In this document: one piece after another, positions 11,033 through 20,224 of the stretch
How positions within the stretch are numbered: the stretch's first letter is position 1
How the letters are laid out: every line of letters starts with the position of its first letter
Origin: Cliona cf. orientalis
Taxonomy: Eukaryota; Porifera; Demospongiae; Clionaida; Clionaidae
Direction of reading: 5' to 3'
DNA: 64,000 bases
Assembly: GCA_963930775.1 (NCBI GenBank)
Contig: OZ005692.1
Coordinates: 1,075,601 to 1,139,600, forward strand
The notes under the pieces: model-generated
Seen by the model: only the letters and a program-made list of their open reading frames with translations
Database searches by the model: none
What the model was told of the DNA's origin: nothing
Made by a program: the position numbers and the translations under genes

Positions 11033-11115
11033 TGTCCAGATGGTCTAATGGTTAATCTCTGAGTCTGCCAGGCAGTGTGAAATGCGCGCCCCGGTTCGAA
11101 TCCCGCCACTGGCCA
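11033..11115 (+). mobile_element. tRNA-derived SINE head
   Basis: A pol III A box (TGGTCTAATGG, 11041) and B box (GGTTCGAATCCC, 11093-11104) lie at tRNA-like spacing, followed by a T-run. I could not fold a good acceptor or anticodon stem, so a SINE head or decayed tRNA is likelier than a working tRNA. Confidence 0.6.
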
Positions 11116-11528
11116 GAGCCGATTTTTTTTTTCCAACTCTTTTTAACTGCCAATGATGCTGGGAAAGGTTGTCTTTCATGTATATTGGATAATAAAAGAT
11201 TAAATACTAGTATGTATACTGATGTATCATCATCAATACACAGTTTAGGCCATATTGGCCAATGACAATGATATTTACCATAGCTAAATACTCGAGTGAA
11301 GCAAAGTTAGGTAAAGATCGTCATTGGCTGCTTCATGCTCTAGATATTAATGCTCACTATTAAAGCACCACATGATTTGGTAGCAAGTGCTGTATCTTGC
11401 GGCATTATCAATCTTTGTGGTGCAAGCTGACTGACTGATTGTCGTCCTTTTGGTGGTGGCTGGTTGTTAATTTAAAAGTGTTTCAAGTTGTGATCTACTA
11501 TCATTCGGTCAGTGAGTTGTTGAATACT

Positions 11529-11849
11529 ATGCCTCGTGGTAAAAAAAGTACAATTATTGTTCTCTACACTGAATTACGTATGCTTTTAATAAACAGTGTA
11601 CATCTTGTGGATTTATGTTTGGTAAAAAAGATGGTCAGCCAAGTAGCTAATACTAAGGCCTCTGATGGCTATTCTGTGGGCACCAGTGGTGGTAGGCCCA
11701 GTGGTACCAAAGCCTCTGATGGATATTCTGTCAGTATTAGTGGTGGTAGGCCCAGTGGTACCAAAGCATCTGATGGCTATTCTGTTGGAGGTAGGCCCAG
11801 TGGTACCAAAGCCTCTGATGGATATTCCGTCAGCACTAGTGGTGGGTAG
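11529..11849 (+). CDS. Short GRP-repeat protein (transposon-like remnant)
   Basis: MPRGKKSTIIVLY starts a 106-residue reading frame whose second half is repeats of GGRPSGTKASDGYSV. Such GRP-x-GT repeats, with an AT-hook-like GRP core, recur in many sponge and cnidarian repetitive proteins. The DNA is a minisatellite (11658-11880) with unit AGGCCCAGTGGTACCAAAGC plus a variable spacer. The frame stops after a change in repeat phase, and one more unit continues past the stop. I do not know a function and treat it as a fragment of a repetitive gene. Confidence 0.4.
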   Translation: MPRGKKSTIIVLYTELRMLLINSVHLVDLCLVKKMVSQVANTKASDGYSVGTSGGRPSGTKASDGYSVSISGGRPSGTKASDGYSVGGRPSGTKASDGYSVSTSGG

Positions 11850-12029
11850 GCCCAGTGGTACCAAAGCATCTGATGGCTATTAATATAATAATCATAACAT
11901 CTAAACTTGTTAAATTCAGTTTGTTTCTCCTAATGCAGATGTTTTTCTAGCTAAATGAACACACTTTTTTCCACTTAGGATGCGGTCAGTCTTCTTGTAA
12001 TAATAATAATATTATTATTATTTTGCATG

Positions 12030-12925
12030 ATTACACTCAACCTTTATTCTTCTGGTATAGAATAGTATGTATGTATTTTTGTCGACTACTTTCTCATCCT
12101 TAACTTGGTATACATTTTCGTCATCATAATACAGCTACAGCCATCCTATAATAATAGATATGTGTGTAGAATAATGGTGCAGAATGTCATATTATTACAG
12201 CAGAAAGGTTTTGCACAAGTTATACACAGGCATGATAAAAAGGTATATACTAGCATCAAAACTTTTAAACTCCATGCACCCACAACTGAAGAGCAAATCA
12301 AGGGAACAGAATGGCAAGGTGCCTTAACTGACATAACACTGTAATACTGATATCACTCCTCGTACAGTGGAATCTAGCTGTGTATAGTGGTCACTGTATA
12401 AGGCAGCCACCTTCTCACTACAGCCACTAAGATTAAGCTCTAAGTGGCAAAGCTCCATACATTACACATCTCTTTAACTTTAAAGCACTGTGTTTGCAGC
12501 CTTGGCCATGTTGGTAAAATGACCAATGTAGCTGTTGCCATAGTGATAGACAACGGCATGAAGGTCATAGAGGGGCAGGGTCTCGGCTGATATCTGATTG
12601 GCCACGTCTCCAAGCAACAACATAATTATTATGCCCAAAATAATGATTAATTTCTTTGTGCACGTAACATGACATTGTGTAAATTCATCAATAGTTATTG
12701 TAAATAATATAATTATTTCATTTGATCTTGTATAGTACATTCTTAAGTTGCCTCCTGTTGGAAACTTCGAGCTGCTCAATTTCAACTTGACCCGGTGTCG
12801 GCAGCTGAGATCAAAGATCAAGGCAGTAGCTAATAGCCACTCCAACGACCTCACCCTGGAGGAGTGTTTGGAGAGATTCACTGAGCCATGGCCAGAATCA
12901 CTCACACAGGAAGATGCTTTAAAAG
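12030..12925 (-). pseudogene. Scrambled copy of USP19 3' exons
   Basis: Three blocks match the intact USP19 gene at 25.8-33.2 kb. 12030-12145 (minus) copies the last exon ([19 protein letters not shown]) with an in-frame TAG from a duplicated CTGTAG. 12480-12615 (minus) copies the His-box exon ([20 protein letters not shown]) and diverges after NMAKA. 12741-12925 is inverted (plus) and joins part of exon 9 (LPPVGNFELLN) directly to exon 15 ([16 protein letters not shown]) without exons 10-14. Gene A lies upstream just as gene C lies beside the real USP19, so the block is debris of a segmental duplication. Confidence 0.85.
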
Positions 12926-13108
12926 CTACATGTAGGTTGTTGCAAGTGTACCCACGGGTGTTTGAGCCCAATACATATACGCATGCGGAAACTTAGTCGC
13001 CTACGCATACCGGTAATTTTTCCTACACGTAGCAACCAGGATGCACTTTCCTGTGGATAAGCACGTATTTTTTAACGATATTCACAACATACCAGTGCGA
13101 AGTGCAAA

Positions 13109-16100
13109 ATGGGTGGTGTGCTTCGTTCGCTGTGGCATCGTCCAAATTTCGTAGAGAATGATCCTCTTCGTATAAGAGATGATCTAGATTTACGACAGCC
13201 ACCCGTCCTCGCACCCGTCAGAGGCCGCGGCACTACCCGCAGGCCATCTGCATACGTAACCTCGTCACTGGGTGATTCAGGACGCCGCCATTCCGTGCTC
13301 CCTACCAGGCCTTCCTATCGATATCAGCCTCTGATCGCGAGGCCACGATTATTGGATCTGACGAATGAACTGAAAATGGTAAATTGGCACAGACTAGGGA
13401 CGCAATTGGAAGTCCCTCCTGACAGACTTGATAAAATAGAGGAGGATCATCCAACATCTGAAAGACGATTATATGAAGTACTGTGGTATTGGTTAAATGA
13501 CGAAACAGATCCTTCTTGGGATAAAATTTGTGAAGCTTTATGTAGGATGGGTGGATTTACCAGAATTGTCCGGGAACTAAAAGTAAAGTACTGCTCATTG
13601 AGAGCATGTGAATTCAGCTATTCTGTAAACATAACTTGTGCTCACTGTGATCAACACCATTGTAAGTTTATTAATACATAAATACAAAGAGTGAGCTCGC
13701 TCACTCCTTTATCTCTGTGCCGCATGATATTATTGTGCATGTGCCGTCGACGACCTTTACCTATATATTTGTGCGCATGATCAACCTAGCGCACGTGCAC
13801 ATCCTGCCTGATCATGTGATTTTGTCAATCAGCTAGCTAAATTACTGCAAATGATAATCGCGAATATTTTGTTGTTAAACGGACGTGCTAAACTAAATGC
13901 GCAAAAATACATACGCTATTGTGGTACAGGGTCGTTTGTCCGAAAATTATTTAACACAAAAAATTATTGCACGAAATATTTTAGACACGAAATATTCACG
14001 ATCAAGTTAGTTGTCCTGCAGCTTCAGAGAAGACGCTTAGAATAGAATCGCTTCCTTCTGGAAAGTACCTATGGGCAACATTGACTCCAGAGTGTCACTC
14101 CTTTGCATTCTCCAGGCAGCCATTGTAAGTGGTAGCGTAACGTGCCAATTATCAACATACGGTTTTCTCCCGTGTGTGCCGTTGCTTAGGAACATCGCCT
14201 GAACTTCGAATTCAAACTTGGACCAAAAGGTAGGGCGTCGCCAGGGCTACAAGTACCTAAAGTCTCATGGAGCTACCAATAAAAATACCTCTGCAACTTG
14301 TGGCAATTTTAGCTTATAATAATTGCGAATGCCAGTTATCAACAGTCGGTACATATTATTGGCACACTGTATACTTTCAATACAATCAATTATCGTCACT
14401 TGGAGCTTTGTCATCACAGTGCATGCAATCCAAGAGTAAGAAAATTATACAAAAATACTAGCAGGTGCATAATCATAAGCTCTAACTACTGAGGCAACTT
14501 CATGTTCATAGGTGAGCTTGTTCGATCTTTATCGTTTTTTCCAACTTGGCAGAAGCGCCTCCAGCGGGAACGGCACCATCGCATCTTTGCCCCTGTATTA
14601 AGAAAGTAAGATACTGTAAGGGTCGATCATCTTATCACAAATGGAGCAAAACATACCTTCAAAAGTCCAGCCTGAAGCAGAGAAGCGAGTCGCGATCGAC
14701 CATGCAAAGTTATTATTAAACGTGCCACGCCCACTGCCTATACTAAGGCCCTATGTCAATAATCGATACCCGTATTTCCGATAGTAGGTACCTGTCGGTA
14801 ATTGGTACATTACGCTACAGTCTGCCCTGGCGTTTTTTTGAAGCGGCTCACTTTAGTCGGTGCTGGGGCCATACCCAGCCGTGTCAGTGGGCTATTGATT
14901 GTATTGCCCCAAGTCCAGCGATGCCTAGAAATAAAACGTTTTAGCTCGGGTCGAATCGCTTCCGGTCACCTCCCACTCGTACACACACACGGACAACTAT
15001 AATCCTAGTATAATGATGATATTAAGCACTGTATTTAATATACATGCAGGAATATTAATTTTATCATTGTTTGGAGGGAAACCCATATTAATTTAAACTA
15101 AAATGTGGCTCCAAGCGCTTAATAATATTATCATAGAGTCGGTAGACTCTATAAGTAGGATGGCCCAGATATGCCATATATGTAATACATTACAAATACC
15201 CAAATATCTCAAAATAGGTAATTTTGTGAAATTTCTAAGTGTGAAAATCAGAATCTCCAGCAAATTGTGCATCTAGCAAGACCAAGATTATTCATCAAAA
15301 CAATTGTATATGCCAGAACCAGATATTTGAAAAATAGCCCATTTCTCATTCTTTCTTTCTTCTTTCTTTCTTTCTTTTTCATTATCAGGGCTAACTCAAG
15401 ACTGTCTGGACCGCTCGCCTTAGTTCTCGTATAAATCCACTCTATTTTGTAGCGCGCAGGTCCATGGCACGTTTGTTTGGCGTTATCTCGACAGCTATAC
15501 GAAATGAATCCCGTTATGTACCGAGAAACCCGCGCGTCAAGATGACGTTCTATTGATCACGTGTGGCGCGCGCCTCCCTCACTTAGAAAATTTCCAGAGT
15601 ATAAGGGAAAAAAAAAAGAAATTGAATGAATAGAGCGAGGATCGAACTGGGGTACATGAATCCGTACACCAGAGCCCTAACCACTGCACCACCGTGAACG
15701 CCGCTGCCAGGTGCTCTTTTGTCACGACTTTAAAGACAATGGTAGTACTAACCCTTGTGTGTCAAACCCTACCCTAAACCAAAAACCCTACCTACCCTTA
15801 GCCGTTCATATAATACTATGCAATTTAGCCCAGCCCCCTATGGGGGCTGGGCCGTGCGCCTATGGCGCGCGGGTTTCTCGGTACATAACGGAATTCATAC
15901 GAAATGGTGGCGGCGCATTAACTAGTGGGTGTGTCTGATACGCCATTTTGTCATACAATGCGCATGCTCGGAATATGTTGCCATGGTGAAATCATGTGAC
16001 TACGGTCAGGGGCGTGGCGCGCGCAATGCAGCATGAAGCGCTCAGACACTCGCGGCGCTCAGTTCTAGCTTCGAGCTAGGCGCCAGGCTCTCCTGTCTCC

Positions 16101-18266
16101 CGCGCGAGCTAGCTATAGCGTAGTTAACTAGGCCAGTGCAAGCTGAGCGCTATGCAGTGAACTAGGTATCAAGACTCTCGGCCTCAGCAGTCAGCATATT
16201 AAACAAGCCAGTTCACAACTTGAAGAGACACACCGCTACCTGGGCAGCCTTCTTTGTCAGCCACCTTGAAGGGAGTGGCCGCTAAGACTTTTCGCGCACG
16301 CGCGAACTTCGGTACCTCCCATCTACTAGCTACTTAGAGTTGAATGAGCAAGCCATTTAAGATGGCATTGATAAATTATGCTAAGAGCAATAAAAAAGAA
16401 CAGAAACAAGTATAAAAAACAATAAAATTGAAGGATGAAGTAGGGATGGCAGGATCAAAAAGTACACAAACAAGATTTGTAAGGCATAAGTAGCGATATC
16501 CAACCTCCAAATTTCACTGCTTTTTCCGCGGATTATCTTTTAGTGGAATATCAATGTTTGAGTATCAGAAGGTAGCTCTCCACGAGCTCTATCCAACGGT
16601 ACTTGTAACGTGTCCGTAGATAAAACCGTTGCGTAGCCACGCCCACCTAAACTTTCCTCATAGAAACTTAATACAAACAAAAATGAAGCTAGCAGCGGTT
16701 CCGCGGAACCGATTTGCACGGTTAAGGCGTCGGTAGATAGCTCATTCAGTGAGCTATCCAGCGCATTTTTTCTCGTGAGCGTACTCCTAACCGGAGCTGA
16801 GATATTTTCGATTTACTGGAGGCCCTTGGAGGTTGGATATCACTAGCATAAGCATCTGCTATACATCCCTGCGCTTGCTTTTTGAGGGGTGCAGAAATTA
16901 AATCAAAACTGACTATCCTGAACCATTGTGGCAACCAGAGAACAACCTGAATGTCTCCCACATGCCACACTTGACAAATACATCAACATTAATAGCTAGG
17001 TGCATAATAATCGAGAAAAGCAAGTGAAGGGATGTATAGCAGATGCTTATGCCTTACAAATCTTGTTTGTGTACTTTTTGATCCTGCCATCCCTACTTCA
17101 TCCTTCAATTTTATTGTTTTTTATACTTGTTATACTACTATCAGCATTGTGCGGATTTGAGTTCATAATCATGCGCTGCTTTCCTGAAGGTAGATAGCGA
17201 GGGTTCTATTATTATCGGTATGTGCCCAGGATAGTGACAATAAAATTAATTATCATGGTATAGCTAGCTATGGCAATGTCATTATATTATTATTATAGAC
17301 TAAGTATTTTTCTTCTTCACAGTATGTTGGCGTGCTTATACTGATAATCATGCAGAGTACGCCAGTCTACATTGTGATGTCAATTGTAACATTCTAAAGA
17401 TAATCAAAGAACTTCAGAAAGATTTTAGAGAACGAGTTAGTCACATCCGCTTGTCATTTAGAACTATTAAGGTGGAAGCGATTAAGGATTTATTGTTGCA
17501 AGAACTTCCTGCAGGAGAGGTGAAAAGTCAAGTGGGACTACTCTTAAGTAAAAATTTCAGGACAATTATGAGTTCATATAGCGTCGATCATCTATTCATA
17601 AATTTGTCAAATATACAAGCTTGGGATTTTTTACATCCACAGTTACTGGAGTACTTGGTTCAGGAACTCGGCAATGATGATGCAAAGAGGAGTATGGAAA
17701 GATACATATCTTGTTTAATACAATTTCGCAGAACAACAAAAATGCAGCAGCTTTCGGGATGGTATGGTAGGATAACTGAGCCATCTGAATTCCAGAAGAT
17801 TGTATTGTCTCTTGGAAGTGATTGGGAGGAAAAAACGTACGAGGAGTTTGAAGAACTAAGAGTATCATTATTACGCAAAAAAGCATTTTTTCAGTCATCG
17901 CTACACCTTAGTGGAGTATTAACTGGCAGCCTTTTGGTGGCATTAGTAATTCCCAAGTCAGTTGACATAGCAGTAATGAGGCAAATGCTAGGTGAGCGTC
18001 AGCTATTGAATTTTCTCATGGACAATGGCATTTACAGTATCTTTGCTGAACAACTATGTTTAATTCAAGATGTATCAAAAGCTCTTCTCTATCATACTTA
18101 CTCCACTGATCCCGACTCTGAAATATTTCAAACACAAGCTATGACTACGTATACATATACACCCTCGAGGCCGCCGCTTCCGCTTTTCGGCGAGAATACA
18201 TCATCATCTGAGGAAAACATAGACTCTGAGCGTTCTTCCGCTTGCAGTGCACAATATTTCCCGTAA
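13109..18266 (+). CDS. Death-domain protein, paralogue B
   Basis: Exons 13109-13661 and 17323-18266 (donor GTAAGT, acceptor TTCACAG) give 498 residues from MGGVLRSLW. A basic N-terminal leader is longer than in A or C. Death domain about 81-163 (LLDLTNELKMVNWHRLG to LKVKYCSL). The exon junction creates a Cys/His cluster, CAHCDQHHLC plus LHCDVNC. Exon 2 carries the shared module (QAWDFLHPQLLEYLVQEL, LSGWYGRI, LSLGSDWEEKTYEEFEELR). The tail is short and Ser/Glu-rich (SSSEENIDSERSS). The 3.66-kb intron is filled with inverted-repeat elements, while gene C keeps an 83-bp intron at the same site. Both exons are open and the splice sites intact, so the gene looks functional despite the repeat load. 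Confidence 0.85.
13683..15005. mobile_element. Repeat element with terminal hairpin, copy 2 (inverted)
   Basis: Opposite-orientation relative of 10345-10860, starting with GAGTGAGCTCGCTCACTCC just after the exon 1 donor of gene B and ending near the TCCGTGTGTGTGTACGAG-side block. It is longer than copy 1 because of extra DNA around 13850-14040 and 14140-14820, which may be further insertions. Confidence 0.65.
15501..15905. mobile_element. Inverted-repeat element carrying a tRNA-like segment
   Basis: A perfect 25-bp inverted repeat (15511-15535, CCGTTATGTACCGAGAAACC plus five bases; partner 15867-15891) bounds the element. On the minus strand at about 15633-15702 it holds a pol III A box (GGTGCAGTGGTTAGGGC) and B box (GTTCGATCC), so a tRNA-derived piece is captured inside. 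No coding capacity. DNA from 15006 to 15500 shows only a small palindrome (ATAGAGTC/GACTCTAT) and a TTTC run near 15360. Confidence 0.75.
16406..17130. repeat. Large fold-back with perfect 85-bp arms
   Basis: Arms 16406-16490 and 17046-17130 are exact reverse complements over 85 bp. A middle block (about 16820-16880) pairs partly with both arms (TTGGAGGTTGGATATC, GCATCTGCTATACATCCC). Perfect identity implies a recent origin. It lies in the intron of gene B and encodes nothing. The DNA at 15906-16400 is GC-rich, palindrome-prone repeat sequence. Confidence 0.85.
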
Positions 18267-18274
18267 CTCACGTT

Positions 18275-19379
18275 TAGGCCACACCAAACGAGATTTTAGT
18301 TTGAAATTCCCGTCCACGCATAATTGCACAAAGGATGCGGGCAGGCAGTCACGTATTCGTATTATGTGTTACTATGATTCTCATTAAAATTCTTATGAAT
18401 CTCATTAATTTTGATATTCCATGAATTCATTGACCTTATTGACCTTACCGAATTGAAGAAGCTTGCCGAACTTTGTCTATCATCATCGGACTTCAGGATT
18501 GTCCAATGCAACAATCAGTATCATAATAATAATATAGTAGTATTGTACACTAACATTAGTCAGTACTAAGCATTGTTTTTGTTGATAAAATAATGCAATA
18601 ATATACCGTAAACTCTGGTTATTAAGCGCACCTCGCTATTAAGCGCATGCCCTCTTCTTGTCATAAGCTATTGTTTATTAAGCGCATGCGCTTAATAGGC
18701 GTGGCGTTCTATTAACCTGACCTTGACCGGCTGGAAAGTATTTGGAGTCCAGCTATCTTTGGAGAAATGATGGCCACGAATAACGTTATCATGCAAGAAG
18801 ATCGACAAATCGCCAGCACTCGTCATCTTGAGCTAGCGCGAGCGGGCCTCGCATCCATCACGTGCCCAAACGTTTGTGGGCGTGGTTATGTGCCATATAA
18901 GCGCATATCCTTTATTAAGCGCATACCGTCATTCCGTTTACCGCTATAAGCGCATGCGCTTATTAAGCAGAGTCTACGGTATACTTATTGCCATAGTAGA
19001 ACGGCAATACAGAATGCAAAAGGCAATGAACGAGTGGTATTTCCGAGGTATCGTCGTTCTGGTATGGCAATAAGGTATTTATCGTACATTTTAATAAGAA
19101 GCCTAATTCTGTTTAGTATAATATTATAGCTCGAGCAGCAAAGCTAAGAAGGGACTGCTTTAGGTTTTGGAGATGGTGCGGCTATCATTTCAGGCACCGA
19201 AGACTAAGTAAGGTAATAAAAATGACTGATATAGCAGCAATTCACTTTCTCCTCTGTGCGAGTGAATGGCGCTCAACGTTCAACCATTGTTCAACGTTTC
19301 AACACAGTAAGAGGGTCGGCTACGCCAAACTAGGGCGGGCGGTGGACGGGAAACTAAAGTCTCATTTGGTGTGGCCTTA
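18275..19379. mobile_element. TIR element beside gene B, interrupted by a MITE
   Basis: Ends TAGGCCACACCAAACGAGA (18275) and TCTCATTTGGTGTGGCCTTA (to 19379) are inverted repeats of about 28-40 bp with a few mismatches. The element begins 8 bp after the stop codon of gene B. A younger MITE (18604-18981) lies inside it. No open coding region. Confidence 0.75.
18604..18981. mobile_element. 378-bp MITE with TACCGTA ends
   Basis: TACCGTAAACTCTGGTTATT at the left and its near reverse complement at the right, ending GAGTCTACGGTA. TTAAGCGCA-type subterminal motifs repeat on both strands inside (AAGCGCATGCGCTTA). Confidence 0.85.
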
Positions 19380-19418
19380 CTTATTTACACTTGTCCTACT
19401 AATCAGTTATTTATATAT

Positions 19419-19558
19419 AAGTTAGACACTGAAGCCAAGGGATCTACAGGATTTAGAATACTGAAGACACTGATATAAAATCCTGAAGGCGAAGCCTGAG
19501 GTGTCTGAAGTATTCTAAAGATTGTAGATCCCATTGGCTGAACTTGAGTGTCTAACTT
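19419..19558. repeat. 140-bp fold-back
   Basis: AAGTTAGACACT at 19419 and its complement ending 19558, with further pairing inward (GGGATCTACA/TGTAGATCCC, TTTAGAATACT/AGTATTCTAAA), form one long imperfect hairpin. Confidence 0.8.
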
Positions 19559-19964
19559 ATTCAGTTAGACTCTAGCATGCTATAGGGTACTCAGTTTTTA
19601 TGTATATAGTTACACTGTATTCTATGATTGTATCTGACTGCTCTGCATGATTAACTAATGTTCCAGAAAGTGCAAATTAAGTTGTTTACAATTAGGAATT
19701 TGGAATATTCAGATGAGATTTCCTCATGCTACAAACCCAAATCCAAACCCAAGGAGGCATGAAATTGAGACAACCACATAATCATGGTCAAAATAACGAT
19801 TAATTTCTTACGGTGGGCCATGGTTACAGAATCTTGCAGCTAGCTAGCTACTGAAATTAGATTATAACCGTAGTCCTTGCACCCAGACTATAGGCCTAGC
19901 CTTCAATATTGCTGTATCGATGCCTTGCGGTATATAGCTACCTATTCTTGTTTCCTGGTGTCCT

Positions 19965-20195
19965 TGGTGCCTCCAGTGCCCTTGGTGCCTCTGGTGTCGT
20001 TGCATGGTGCCCTTGGTGCCTCTACTAAAATCAAGGGCACAAGAGGCACCAACAATGCCAGAGGCACCAATGATAGCTACCAGGGGCCGCACCAATTAAC
20101 GGCGCCAAAAGCACCAAGGGCACCAACGGCAACGACACTAGGGGTACCAACAACACCAGAGGCACCAAGGGCACCAGCGGCATCAGAGGCACTGT
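19965..20195. repeat. Mirror-arranged GGTGCC/GGCACC minisatellite
   Basis: Degenerate units of CCTTGGTGCCTCT fill the left third. From about 20033 the units switch to the complementary AGGCACCAA form, so the array can fold on itself around TACTAAAATCAAG. Confidence 0.8.
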
Positions 20196-20224
20196 AGTAC
20201 ATTGTAGCTATAATATAATATTAA

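Noticed and set aside
11033-11115. Functional tRNA gene
   Set aside because: Boxes A and B are present, but acceptor and anticodon stems do not pair well and no clear anticodon loop forms.
10345-15005. Helitron pair
   Set aside because: The terminal hairpin is suggestive, but I cannot place the expected TC start and CTRR end, and no Rep/helicase is present.
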